64,000 nt of DNA from Frondihabitans sucicola (GTDB lineage: Bacteria; Actinomycetota; Actinomycetes; Actinomycetales; Microbacteriaceae), in the NCBI RefSeq assembly GCF_030296615.1, contig NZ_AP027732.1, positions 3,105,042 to 3,169,041 on the forward strand, in the 5' to 3' direction. A model generated the notes under the pieces. It was given only the letters and a program-made list of their open reading frames with translations. It was not told the origin of the DNA and did no database searches. Positions 37,617 to 46,262 of the stretch are shown piece by piece. A program made the position numbers and the translations under genes. The stretch's first letter is position 1. The number at the start of each line of letters is the position of its first letter.

Positions 37617-37992
37617 TGGTGGAGATGGGGGAATTGAACCCCCGTCCATCGCTGAGATTGTACGCATTCTACGGGCGTAGCCGGATGAGTCGTTCTCCTC
37701 GGCTCCCACCTTTGCTACCGGCTTCTAGGTGGACGAGCCCAGTCAGAGTAAGAGTCCCGTGTGACCCTCTGGCGTAGTCACACAGCAAGCCCTCTAGATG
37801 ACGCCAGGGTCCGGATAGAAGACAGTCTCCGGTCTGACGGACTTATGTGGCTCTACTGCTTACGCAGCGAGAGCGAAGTCAGTGCGCGATTTATTGGCAC
37901 TTATTGTTTTCCAGAGATCGTTTACGAGATAACCCTGGATCCTCGGCCCGCTTCTCGTTCGCAAACAGGCGATGTCGAAACCGATCATCCCC
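37617..37992 (-). ncRNA. ssrA: Transfer-messenger RNA (tmRNA)
   Basis: A 376-nt tmRNA. The 5' end GGGGATG pairs with CATCTCC just before the encoded ACCA at the 3' end (one G-U pair), forming the acceptor stem. The T arm GGGGGTTCAATTCCCCC is clear. The internal reading frame ends GACTTCGCTCTCGCTGCGTAA and encodes the degradation tag ANKSRTDFALAA followed by a stop. It rescues stalled ribosomes together with SmpB, whose gene lies 70 nt upstream on the same strand. Confidence 0.95.
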
Positions 37993-38023
37993 TCGAGTGG
38001 GCCTCTGTCGTGCTCTGTGGAAT

Positions 38024-38029
38024 TGTCAA
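38024..38029 (-). promoter_or_regulatory. Putative -35 box of ssrA
   Basis: Minus-strand TTGACA, 31 nt before the mature 5' end of the tmRNA. The -10 region that follows is poor (no TANNNT), so the promoter call rests on the -35 alone. Confidence 0.35.
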
Positions 38030-38062
38030 CCGCCGCGGCGAACCGCAGCCCTCAATGCTACC

Positions 38063-38539
38063 TCAGTCGCCGAGGTTCCTGCGAGCGGAGATGGCGCGGT
38101 CCGCCTCGCGCTTGTCGGTGCGCTCCCGGAGGGTCTGACGCTTGTCGTACTCTTTCTTGCCCTTGGCCACGGCGAGCTCGACCTTGGCGCGGCCGTCCGA
38201 GAAGTAGATCCGCATCGGAACGAGCGTGTAGCCGCCCTCTTTGGTCTTGTGGCTGATCTTGATGATCTGCTCCTTGTGGAGGAGGAGCTTTCGCTTGCGC
38301 CGCGGCGAGTGGTTGTTCCAGGTGCCCTGCGTGTACTCGGGGATGTGCACCGCGTCGAGCCAGATCTCGCCGCCCTCGACGAAGCCGTAGCCGTCGACCA
38401 GCGACGCCCGGCCCTGCCGGAGCGCCTTGACCTCGGTACCCGTCAGGACGATGCCGGCCTCATAGGTGTCGTCGATGAGGTAGTCGAAGCGCGCGCGACG
38501 ATTCGTCGCGACGATCTTCTCGCCTTTTTCTTTGGGCAT
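38063..38539 (-). CDS. smpB: SsrA-binding protein SmpB
   Basis: A 158-residue OB-fold protein. Signatures: [50 protein letters not shown] and [17 protein letters not shown]. The basic C-terminal tail ([22 protein letters not shown]) enters the ribosomal mRNA channel during trans-translation. ssrA lies just downstream. GAGGAG precedes the ATG by about 7 nt. Confidence 0.96.
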   Translation of the reverse strand: MPKEKGEKIVATNRRARFDYLIDDTYEAGIVLTGTEVKALRQGRASLVDGYGFVEGGEIWLDAVHIPEYTQGTWNNHSPRRKRKLLLHKEQIIKISHKTKEGGYTLVPMRIYFSDGRAKVELAVAKGKKEYDKRQTLRERTDKREADRAISARRNLGD

Positions 38540-38593
38540 GACTGTCTCCTCGAGTCGGTACCGGAAGGACCGCCCTCAACCGGGCAGCCTTCA

Positions 38594-38599
38594 AGTATA
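38594..38599 (-). promoter_or_regulatory. Putative -10 box of smpB
   Basis: Minus-strand TATACT in the 79-nt gap between ftsX and smpB, leaving a leader of roughly 45-50 nt. It would give smpB (and perhaps ssrA) a promoter separate from ftsEX. Confidence 0.4.
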
Positions 38600-38618
38600 A
38601 GACACGGCAGGAGGCTGT

Positions 38619-39533
38619 CTAGACCTTGAGGTAGCGCCGGATCGCGACGTTGGCCGAGAGAGCCGCCAGGACCGCACCGATCACGATCAGGAGAGGAACG
38701 ACGATGACGGTATCGCTCAGCCCGACGAACGGCGTGCTCGCGAACGACCTCGCGAGATAGTCGCGCACGAAGAACTTGACGATCAGGAAGATCGCTCCGC
38801 CGGCCAGAACCGATCCCGCGAGCGCGGCGATCACACCCTCGAGGATGAACGGCGTCTGGATGAACCGGTTCGACGCGCCCACGAGTCTCATGATGCCCAG
38901 CTCACGTCTTCGACTGAATGCCGAGAGCCGGATCGTCGTCGCGATCAGCAGCACCGCGGCGATCAACATGAGGACGGCTATGCCGATGGCTGTGTACGAC
39001 GCCGCGTTGAGGACCGCGAAGATCGGTTCGAGGTAGCCGCGCTGGTCGACCACGCTCTGGACTCCCGCCTGGTTCGACAGGCTCTCGCGGAGGACATCCG
39101 ACTGCGACGGGTCTTTCAGGTTCACCCAGAACGTCTCGTTGAGGTACGAGGGCTGGACGAATTCGGTGGCGGGGCTGTCGGCGAACTGCTTCTTGAAGCG
39201 GTCGTAGGCCTGCTTCTGCGTCTCGAAGTACGACTTCTGGATGTAGGGCGCGAGCGTGGTCGACTTGAGCTGCGACTCGATCTGGTTCTTCTGATCGGTG
39301 GTCGCCTGGGCCCCCGTGCAGTTGCCGGTGGTGTCGGTGTCGGTGCACAGGTAGACGGCGACCTGCGCCTTGTCGTACCAGTACCCCTTCATCTGGTTGA
39401 TCTGCATCTGCATGAGAACGGCGACCCCGACGAAGGTCAGCGAGATGAAGGTCACCAGCACGACGGAGATCACCATCGAGACGTTGCGCTTGAGGCCGGA
39501 GCCGACCTCGCCGAGGACGAGCCCGAGCCTCAT
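38619..39533 (-). CDS. ftsX: Cell-division ABC transporter permease subunit FtsX
   Basis: A 304-residue protein. One helix near residues 20-45 is followed by an extracellular domain of about 130 residues ([21 protein letters not shown]...), then three helices in the C-terminal part with [31 protein letters not shown], the coupling segment. FtsX with FtsE activates peptidoglycan hydrolases at the division site. The external domain contains two Cys (about 10 residues apart) that could form a disulfide. The ATG overlaps the ftsE stop. Confidence 0.95.
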   Translation of the reverse strand: MRLGLVLGEVGSGLKRNVSMVISVVLVTFISLTFVGVAVLMQMQINQMKGYWYDKAQVAVYLCTDTDTTGNCTGAQATTDQKNQIESQLKSTTLAPYIQKSYFETQKQAYDRFKKQFADSPATEFVQPSYLNETFWVNLKDPSQSDVLRESLSNQAGVQSVVDQRGYLEPIFAVLNAASYTAIGIAVLMLIAAVLLIATTIRLSAFSRRRELGIMRLVGASNRFIQTPFILEGVIAALAGSVLAGGAIFLIVKFFVRDYLARSFASTPFVGLSDTVIVVPLLIVIGAVLAALSANVAIRRYLKV

Positions 39534-40354
39534 TTGTCGGCTCCCCAGCTGGGAACGGACTGTCTCTCGACGGACTCGGGGTCGAGGCGCGGACCCGGCA
39601 TGGTCTGCGTCTGGACGCTCTGCGTGCGCGGCTGCGCGGCATCCTGCCCGATCTGCTGGATCGGGACCGCCTGCGTCTGGTAGCCGCCGGACCGCTCGTC
39701 GCGGACGATGGTGCCGCCCGAGAGCTCGATGACCCGGCGCTGCATCTGGTCGACGATGCCGGCGTCGTGCGTGGCCATCAGCACCGTGGTGCCGGAGGCG
39801 TTGATCCGGTCGAGCAGGGTCATGATGCCGGCGCTGGTCGAGGGGTCGAGGTTACCGGTCGGTTCGTCGGCGAGCAGGATCGCGGGCCGGTTGACGATCG
39901 CCCGCGCGATCGCGACGCGCTGCTGCTCGCCACCGGACAGCTCGTGCGGCAGGCGTGCCGACTTGCCGGCGAGGCCCACCATCTTCAGCACGTCGGGGAC
40001 GGCTTCGGAGATGTACCCCTTGCTCTTCCCGATGACCTGCAGGGTGAAGGCGACGTTGTCGAAGACCGACTTCTGCGGAAGGAGACGGAAGTCTTGGAAG
40101 ACGACGCCGAGATTGCGGCGGAAATACGGGACCTTGCGGCTGGAGAGCGTGCCGAGGCGTTGGCCCAGGACGTGGATCTGCCCCTTGGAGGGCTTCTCCT
40201 CCTTCAGCACGAGGCGCAGGAAGCTCGACTTGCCGGACCCGGAGGCGCCGACGAGGAAGACGAACTCACCCTTGAGGATTTCAAGGGTGATCCCGTTGAG
40301 CGCCGGACGCGGATTGCCGGCATAGAACTTGGAGACCTCATCAAAGCGAATCAT
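39530..40354 (-). CDS. ftsE: Cell-division ATP-binding protein FtsE, with C-terminal extension
   Basis: A 274-residue ABC ATPase. Walker [15 protein letters not shown]-loop [10 protein letters not shown], signature [14 protein letters not shown], Walker [15 protein letters not shown] and the H-loop MATHD are all present. The ATPase core is about 228 residues; the last 45 or so ([24 protein letters not shown]...) are Gln/Pro-rich and probably disordered, as in some actinobacterial FtsE. A TAGTCT hexamer lies 9 nt before the ATG (minus strand, 40364-40369) and may be the ftsEX promoter. Confidence 0.95.
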   Translation of the reverse strand: MIRFDEVSKFYAGNPRPALNGITLEILKGEFVFLVGASGSGKSSFLRLVLKEEKPSKGQIHVLGQRLGTLSSRKVPYFRRNLGVVFQDFRLLPQKSVFDNVAFTLQVIGKSKGYISEAVPDVLKMVGLAGKSARLPHELSGGEQQRVAIARAIVNRPAILLADEPTGNLDPSTSAGIMTLLDRINASGTTVLMATHDAGIVDQMQRRVIELSGGTIVRDERSGGYQTQAVPIQQIGQDAAQPRTQSVQTQTMPGPRLDPESVERQSVPSWGADK

Positions 40355-40470
40355 GACGGGGCAAGACTAGGCGCGAAACGCCGGAATCGACAGCAGGCGC
40401 GCCTCCCGATCAAGGACACGTCAGCGACTCAATGAGCCGCCTGAACGCAGGGTGAAAGCGGACCGCGCGC

Positions 40471-41580
40471 CTACTCGTCGTCGGCGCGCTTGCGCCAGCG
40501 GATCCCGGCCGAGATGAAGCCGTCGAGATCGCCGTCGAACACGTTCGACGGGTTGTTGACCTCGTACTCGCTGCGGAGGTCTTTGACCATCTGGTACGGC
40601 GCGAGAACGTACGACCGGATCTGGTCGCCCCAACTGGCCGTGATGGTGCCGGCGAGCTCCTTCTTCTTCGCGTTCTCCGCCTCTTTCTGGAGGAGCAGAA
40701 GACGCGACTGCAGGACGCGCATCGCCGCCGCCCGGTTCTGGATCTGGCTCTTCTCGTTCTGCATCGAGACGACAGTGCCGGTCGGGAGGTGGGTGATCCG
40801 GACGGCAGAGTCGGTCGTGTTCACCGACTGCCCTCCCGGCCCGGACGACCGGAAGACATCGACCCGGATGTCGTTCTCGGGGATGTCGATCGACTCGGTC
40901 TCTTCCATCAGCGGAATGACCTCGACCGCCGCGAAGCTGGTCTGGCGCTTGCCGGCAGCACCGAAAGGCGACATGCGCACGAGACGGTGGGTGCCGGCCT
41001 CGACGCTGAGCGTGCCGAAGGCGTAGGGCGCGTCGACCTCGAAAGTGGCCGACTTGATGCCTGCTTCTTCGGCGTAGCTGGTGTCCATCACGGTCACCTT
41101 GTACTTGTGCTGCTCCGCGTAGCGGAGATACATCCGCAGCAGCATGTCGGCGAAGTCGGCGGCGTCGACCCCGCCCGCACCGGCGCGGATGGTGATGACG
41201 GCAGGGCGCGGGTCGTATTCGCCGTCGAGCAGGGTCTGGATCTCGAGGGCGTCCATCATCTTCTGGATCGCGGCCAGCTCGACCGCGGCCTCGTCGGCGC
41301 TCTCCTGGTCGTCGCCGTCGTTCGCCATCTCGATCAGCACCTCAAGGTCGTCGAGCCGCTGCCCGGTGCCGGTGATGGTCTCGAGCTCGGACTTGCGGTG
41401 ACTCAGATCGCTCGTGACGCGCTGGGCGTTCTCGGTGTCGTTCCAGAGCTCGGGGTCGGACGCCTCCTGCTCGAGCTCGGCGATCTCCTTCTCGAGGCGC
41501 TCGACGCCGATGACGGCGGAGATGTCGGAGAAGGTGGATCGCAGGGCAGCGATCTTGTCGGTGTAGTCGAGCTCGATCAT
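40471..41580 (-). CDS. prfB: Peptide chain release factor 2
   Basis: About 369 residues. It recognises UGA and UAA stop codons: the SPF tripeptide is in [20 protein letters not shown], and the catalytic GGQ is in [23 protein letters not shown]. The gene is a single open frame without the programmed +1 frameshift known from E. coli prfB, as is usual in actinobacteria. An in-frame TTG at 41589 exists, but the ATG at 41580 ([14 protein letters not shown]) is preferred. It heads the prfB-ftsE-ftsX-smpB-ssrA cluster. Confidence 0.96.
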   Translation of the reverse strand: MIELDYTDKIAALRSTFSDISAVIGVERLEKEIAELEQEASDPELWNDTENAQRVTSDLSHRKSELETITGTGQRLDDLEVLIEMANDGDDQESADEAAVELAAIQKMMDALEIQTLLDGEYDPRPAVITIRAGAGGVDAADFADMLLRMYLRYAEQHKYKVTVMDTSYAEEAGIKSATFEVDAPYAFGTLSVEAGTHRLVRMSPFGAAGKRQTSFAAVEVIPLMEETESIDIPENDIRVDVFRSSGPGGQSVNTTDSAVRITHLPTGTVVSMQNEKSQIQNRAAAMRVLQSRLLLLQKEAENAKKKELAGTITASWGDQIRSYVLAPYQMVKDLRSEYEVNNPSNVFDGDLDGFISAGIRWRKRADDE

Positions 41581-41588
41581 GATGCTCA

Positions 41589-41594
41589 AGCCTA
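41589..41594 (-). promoter_or_regulatory. Putative -10 box of prfB
   Basis: Minus-strand TAGGCT, 8-nt spacer, ATG at 41580. The spacer is one nt longer than in the other leaderless candidates. Confidence 0.4.
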
Positions 41595-41603
41595 CCGTTC
41601 GGG

Positions 41604-41649
41604 CCCGTCGCGCCCCGCGAGGGCGTCCCGTCGCGCCCCGCGAGGGCGT
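41604..41649. repeat. 23-bp tandem duplication upstream of prfB
   Basis: Two exact, adjacent 23-bp copies (41604-41626 and 41627-41649), each beginning CCCGTCGCGCCCCGCGAGG. The second ends in the proposed stop codon of the cysteine desulfurase gene. It looks like a recent local duplication. Confidence 0.85.
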
Positions 41650-42811
41650 CAGCGGCCGAGCTGCGGCGCGCGGTCGGCGTAGCCGGCGCGCGTCGCGCGC
41701 GACACGGCGTCCGGCAGCGCCGCGAGGAAGGCGTCCACATCGGCTGCCGTGGTCGTGTGCCCGACCGTGATCCGGAGGGCACCGCGCGCCTCGTCATCGG
41801 TCAGCCCCATCGCGAGGAGGACGTGCGAGGCCTCGGGGATCCCGGCCTGACACGCCGACCCCGTCGAGACGCTGATGCCGGCCGCGTCGAGAAGGAAGAG
41901 CAGGAGTCGCCTTCGCAGCCGGGGAACGTGAAGTGCGCGTTGCCCGGGAGACGGTCGGCAGGATCACCGCGCAGCACCGCCGAGGGCACCGCGCGACGGA
42001 CACCCTCGATGACGCGATCGCGGAGAGGTTCGTACGACGGGTGCGGTGAGGCCGCCGCGACCGCGAAGGCGACCGCCGCCGGGGCGTCCTGGGTCCCGGA
42101 GCGGACCTGCCGCTGTTGTCCGCCTCCGTGGATGAGTGGGACCACCGTCGCCGTCCGCGACAGCACCAGCGCACCGATCCCGATCGGCCCGCCGATCTTG
42201 TGGGCCGAGACGCTCAGGGCGTCGAGGCCGGTGGAGCGGAAGTCGATGGGCACCTGCCCGTAGGCGGCGACGGCGTCGGAGTGCACCGGGACGCCGTGGG
42301 CCGCCGCGAGCGCGACGATCTCGTCGACGGGCTGGAGGGTTCCGACCTCGTTGTTCGCCCAGAGGAAGCTCACCAGCCCGATGTCGTCGAACGACTCGAG
42401 GGCGAGCTGCAGGGCATCGATACGGATGCGCCCGCGGGAGTCGAGCGGGATCCATTCGAGCACTGCCCCCTCGTACCGTTCCAGCCACTCGACCGTGTCG
42501 ACCGTCGCGTGATGCTCACCGCCCGGGACGAGGATCCGCGGCCTCGGGCGATCGGCCTGCCGCGCCCACCACAGGCCCTTGACGGCGAGGTTCACCGCTT
42601 CGGTGCCGCCGGACGTGAAGACCACCTCGATCGGATCGCAGCCGAGCGAGAGCGCGACCGTCTCGCGCGCCTCCTCGAGCACGCGCTTGGCGTTCTGCCC
42701 GGCGGTGTGGATCGACGACGGATTCCCGACCGTCCGCAGCGCCCGGGTGTAGGCGTCGATCGCCGCGGGGAGCATCGGCGTCGTCGCCGCGTGGTCGAGG
42801 TAGACCGCCAT
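41649..42811 (-). CDS. Cysteine desulfurase (NifS/IscS family), frameshifted
   Basis: PLP enzyme that takes sulfur from cysteine for Fe-S clusters and tRNA thiolation. The N-terminus [13 protein letters not shown] is typical. [13 protein letters not shown] lies in the core, [18 protein letters not shown] carries the PLP lysine, and [14 protein letters not shown] follows. The frame breaks near 41903-41904. One extra base restores [23 protein letters not shown], which contains the catalytic Cys, and continues to a stop at 41649-41651. About 387 residues when joined. GGAGAG precedes the ATG. No scaffold or mnmA gene is adjacent on this strand within the window. Confidence 0.87.
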
Positions 42812-42869
42812 GGGGCTCTCCGTTCTCTCGCGCCGCGAATATGTGTCCGTATGAATACCGTCCGTTCAT

Positions 42870-42875
42870 TACTCT
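42870..42875 (+). promoter_or_regulatory. Putative -10 box of glgX (leaderless)
   Basis: TACTCT, 7-nt spacer AGAACGC, GTG at 42883. It favours that GTG over the in-frame ATG at 42841. Confidence 0.5.
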
Positions 42876-42882
42876 AGAACGC

Positions 42883-44945
42883 GTGTCTGACGTCGACCTC
42901 CTCCGTGATGATCCGGTGATCGCCGACCCGCTGCACGACCTGGGGCTCACGGAAGGGCCCGACGGGCCCGTCCTCCGCGTCTGGGCGGGAGCCGCCAGCG
43001 GGGTCGACCTCGTGATCGACGACGCGCCGACCGAACGGGTGGTCCCGATGACCCGCGACGCGAACGGCGTCTGGAGCGGGAGCGACCCGCGGCTCCAGCC
43101 CGGGCGCCGGTACTGGCTGCGGGCCGACGGGGAGCCGGTGAGCCCGGAGAACGTCACGACCCCCTTCGACCCGACGGTCGATCTGCTCGATCCCTACGCC
43201 CGCGGCCTCGGCCGAACCGGCCGCGGCGCCTGGCGGGGCGTCGTCGTCGACGAGTCGTTCGAGTGGGGCGGCGTCGAGAAGCCGGGTACCCCGCTCGATC
43301 ACACGGTCGTCTACGAGGCGCACGTCCGCGGCTTCACGCGGCTGTCACCGCACGTGCCGGAGGATCTGCGAGGCACCTACGCGGGTCTCGCCCACGAGAA
43401 CACGATCGCCTACCTGAAGGAGCTCGGGATCACGGCGGTCCAACTGCTCCCCGTCCATCAGCACGTCGACGAGGAGCGACTCGTCGCTCAGGGCTTCGAG
43501 AACTACTGGGGCTACAACACGCTGTCCTATTTCGCTCCGCACGCCGCGTACGCCTCGCGCGACGCGCAGTTGGCCGGCCCCTCCGCGATCCTGCGCGAGT
43601 TCAAGGGGATGGTGCGCCTGCTGCACGCGGCGGGCATCGAGGTGTGGCTCGACGTCGTCTTCAACCACACCGCCGAAGAGGGCGAGGACGGACCGGTCAT
43701 CGGTCTGCGCGGCCTCGACAACAGCTACTACCGGCACGACCCGCAGGGGTGCCCATCGACGTGACCGGCTGTGGCAACACCCTCGACACGAGCTCGCCGG
43801 CGGCCTCCCGCCTCGTGCTCGACTCCCTCCGCTACTGGGCGAACGACCTGCAGATCGACGGGTTCCGCTTCGACCTCGCGGCCACCCTCGGCCGCGGCCG
43901 CGACGCCGTCTTCTCCCCCGACGATCCGTTGCTCGCCGCCATCCGCGACGATCCGGCCCTGGCCGGCGTCAAGCTCGTCGCCGAGCCCTGGGACGTCGGC
44001 CTCGGCGGGTGGCAGACCGGAAACTTCCCCGCCGGGTGGAGCGAGTGGAACGACCGCTTCCGCAACCGCGCGCGCGACTTCTGGCTGCGCGACGTCGCGG
44101 ACGCCCGCAGCGGCGGGGTGGCTGCCAACGGCCTGGGGAGCTTCGCGTCGAAGCTCAGCGGGTCCAGCAACATCTACGCGCACGACCGCGGGCCGCTGGC
44201 CGGCGTCAACTTCATCACCGCCCACGACGGCTTCACGCTCGCCGACCTGGTGTCGTACGACCACAAGCACAACCTCCGCAACGGCGAGGACAACCGCGAC
44301 GGCACCGACGACAACCGCTCGTTCAACCACGGGGCCGAGGGACCGACCGACAATCCCTGGATCCTGGATGCCCGCCGCCGGGCGTCACGCAACCTGCTGG
44401 CCACGCTGTTCCTCTCGGCGGGCATCCCCATGCTGACGGCCGGGGACGAGATCGGCCGGACCCAGCGCGGCAACAACAACGGCTACTGCTCGGACGACGA
44501 GATCTCGTGGGTCGACTGGCAACTCGACGACGAGAAGGTCGCGCTGCTCGCCGACGCCAAAGCCCTCATCCGTCACCGCCGGGAGAATCCGGCCCTGCGC
44601 CCGACGCGCTTCGGAGCGACGGGCAGGATCACGCTCTCGGCCACGGACATGAGCTGGTTCGGCTCCGACGGCGAGCCGATGGCCCACGACGGCTGGAACG
44701 ATCCGCACCGGCGCACGCTGCAGTATCTCGCAGCGTCGACGCCCGAAGTGGAGGCGTTCAACCGGGTCCTGGTCGTCGTCCACGGGACGGAGAGTGCGAT
44801 CACGGTCACCCTCCCGGAGCACCAGGGCGTCTCGGCGTACGAAGTGCTCTGGACCAGTGGCGACGCCTTCGACCCCACACCGCGAAAGCCCGGAGACCGC
44901 TACGACGTCCTCGGACCGACCGTGACGCTGTGGCGAGTGTCGTGA
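42883..44945 (+). CDS. glgX: Glycogen debranching enzyme GlgX (isoamylase type), frameshifted
   Basis: About 687 residues when joined. An N-terminal CBM48-like beta domain is followed by the GH13 barrel: VYEAHVRGFTRLSPHVPEDLRGTY, VWLDVVFNHTAEEG, nucleophile Asp in IDGFRFDLAATLGRG, acid/base Glu in LVAEPWDVGLGG and the later TAHDGFTLADLVSYDHKHN. It removes short alpha-1,6 branches from phosphorylase-trimmed glycogen. The break is in GGGG 43746-43749: one extra G gives DPQGVPIDVTGCGNTLD. Start at GTG 42883 (MSDVDLLRDDP). The ybaK gene overlaps the stop by 4 nt. Confidence 0.92.
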
Positions 44946-45421
44946 GGCCGGGCGGCACTCCCGCAACGGTGGCGCTCGAGGCCAAGGGTGTCGCATTCAC
45001 GCCGCACGCCTACGAGCATCAGGACACCGCGACGAACTTCGGCGAGGAGGCGGCCGCCGCCCTGGGGCTCGACGAAAACCGAGTCTTCAAGACCCTGATC
45101 GTGCAGGCCGACGCCGAGCTCGTGGTCGCCGTGGTGCCGGTCTCCGGAAAGCTCGACGTCAAGGCTCTCGCAACGCTCGTCGGGGCGAAGAAGGCCACCC
45201 TGGCCGATCCTGCGCTCGCGGCTCGACGCACCGGCTACATCGTCGGGGGGATCAGCCCCATCGGCCAGAAGACGGCGCTCACCACGATCGTCGACGAGTC
45301 AGCCGAGCTCTACGACACGGTCTTCGTCAGCGGAGGGCGGCGCGGCTTCGACATCGAGCTGGCCCCTCGCGACCTCGCCGAACTGACCGGTGCGAGGTTC
45401 GCGGCGATCGCCCGAGCCTGA
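44942..45421 (+). CDS. ybaK: Cys-tRNA(Pro) deacylase YbaK/EbsC
   Basis: A 159-residue protein from GTG 44942, which overlaps the glgX stop (GTGA). The YbaK fold is shown by FTPHAYEHQD, VFKTLIVQADAELVVAVVPVSGKLDVKAL, AARRTGYIVGGISPIGQKTALTTIVDES and FVSGGRRGFDIELAPRDLAEL. It hydrolyses cysteine wrongly attached to tRNA(Pro). The coupling to a glycogen gene seems to be a matter of position, not function. Confidence 0.93.
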   Translation: MRPGGTPATVALEAKGVAFTPHAYEHQDTATNFGEEAAAALGLDENRVFKTLIVQADAELVVAVVPVSGKLDVKALATLVGAKKATLADPALAARRTGYIVGGISPIGQKTALTTIVDESAELYDTVFVSGGRRGFDIELAPRDLAELTGARFAAIARA

Positions 45422-45483
45422 GCGTCTTCCCCCGATTCCCTGGTCGCCCCGGCCGACGGGGTACAGCTTCGGAGGGGCCGGGG

Positions 45484-45489
45484 TACGGT
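45484..45489 (+). promoter_or_regulatory. Putative -10 box of the DUF3072 gene (leaderless)
   Basis: TACGGT, 7-nt spacer GGCGCGC, ATG at 45497. The in-frame GTG at 45488 would lie inside the hexamer. Confidence 0.5.
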
Positions 45490-45496
45490 GGCGCGC

Positions 45497-45781
45497 ATGA
45501 GTGACACGACAGCAGACCGGCCCGACCCGACGCGCGACACCCCCGCCGAGGAGCACGCAGGCGGTGAGACCCTCGGCGGCGTGCATCCCGACCCCGCGAA
45601 CGACGCCTCGAAAGACCCTGAGGAGTGGGTCACCGGCGACGAGCCCATCACGGGACCCCAGCGCAGCTACCTCGACACACTGGCACGTGAGGCGGGCGAG
45701 GAGATCTCGGCCGACCTCACCAAGGCGCAGGCCAGCGAAGAAATAGATCGCCTGCAGAAGAAGACCGGCCGCGGCGCCTGA
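45497..45781 (+). CDS. DUF3072 domain-containing small protein
   Basis: A 94-residue polar, acidic protein. The first 50 residues are rich in D, E, T and P and look disordered. The conserved C-terminal segment DEPITGPQRSYLDTLAREAGEEISADLTKAQASEEIDRLQKKTG is the DUF3072 motif, a helical SAP-like stretch often found in small actinobacterial proteins of unknown function. A perfect hairpin terminator begins 16 nt after the stop. No function is assigned. Confidence 0.82.
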   Translation: MSDTTADRPDPTRDTPAEEHAGGETLGGVHPDPANDASKDPEEWVTGDEPITGPQRSYLDTLAREAGEEISADLTKAQASEEIDRLQKKTGRGA

Positions 45782-45796
45782 CCGCGGGCACGGCAA

Positions 45797-45835
45797 GACG
45801 CATCGCCCCGGATCGGGTATCCGGGGCGATGCGTC
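45797..45835 (+). terminator. Perfect 17-bp hairpin terminator after the DUF3072 gene
   Basis: GACGCATCGCCCCGGAT (45797-45813) and its exact complement (45819-45835) around a 5-nt loop, followed by GTTCT. It ends the glgX-ybaK-DUF3072 stretch and separates it from glgE. Confidence 0.8.
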
Positions 45836-46250
45836 GTTCTCCCGTCTCGCGATTCGGGCGCGAGGCGGCGTCGAGGTCAGGCCTCCGCGCGTTCGGGCGC
45901 GCTGAGGACAGGACGATCACACCTGCGACAAGACCCATTCGGGTGAAGTCTTGGTGCAGTTGGTTCGGTGCTGATTCGGGCAACACCTGGCCGTTTCGGG
46001 CGGCTTCTGTGCGGTCGACGTCGACGTTGTTCTCGGGTTCCGCCGGGAGGGTTTGGCTCTCGGCGTGATGACGACATTACTGGTCCCCCATAGTGCGGAC
46101 AAGGATCTCGAACGGTCGGTCTGCACCCAGAACGGGGGTATTTTCGTATCCCCCGCATTGAGGACACGATTCTGTACCCCGATTGGTGCTCCAGCACGTC
46201 GGCTGGACGTACCCCACGAGACCCGGACGTCGGGCGGAGCCGCAACCGGG
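45836..46250. other. 415-nt non-coding region upstream of glgE
   Basis: No convincing coding frame on either strand; open frames here are short or have composition unlike proteins. It is locally richer in A/T than its neighbours (for example GACGACATTACTGG and GGTATTTTCGTATC near 46070-46150). An imperfect GGGGGTA...TATCCCCC inverted repeat lies near 46134-46156. It could hold a long leader or regulatory RNA, but I can support nothing specific. Confidence 0.5.
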
Positions 46251-46256
46251 TACGGT
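46251..46256 (+). promoter_or_regulatory. Putative -10 box of glgE (leaderless)
   Basis: TACGGT, 6-nt spacer CGAGGC, GTG at 46263. It fixes the start at the GTG that gives the usual GlgE beginning (...RVGRIPIQGLRP). Confidence 0.5.
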
Positions 46257-46262
46257 CGAGGC

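Noticed and set aside
37617-37660. A tRNA gene suggested by the T arm GGGGGTTCAATTCCCCC and ACCA end
   Set aside because: There is no anticodon arm. The matching 5' half lies over 300 nt away and the segment is the 3' end of the tmRNA.
40471-41580. Programmed frameshift in prfB
   Set aside because: The gene is one continuous frame; there is no internal UGA with the slippery CUU context seen in E. coli.
41604-41649. Insertion-sequence footprint in the 23-bp duplication upstream of prfB
   Set aside because: The copies are adjacent with no terminal inverted repeats or transposase remnant, so slippage or local duplication is enough.
46014-46025. Perfect palindrome GTCGACGTCGAC as an operator
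   Set aside because: Short GTCGAC-type palindromes are frequent by chance at this GC content, and it lies over 200 nt from the glgE start.
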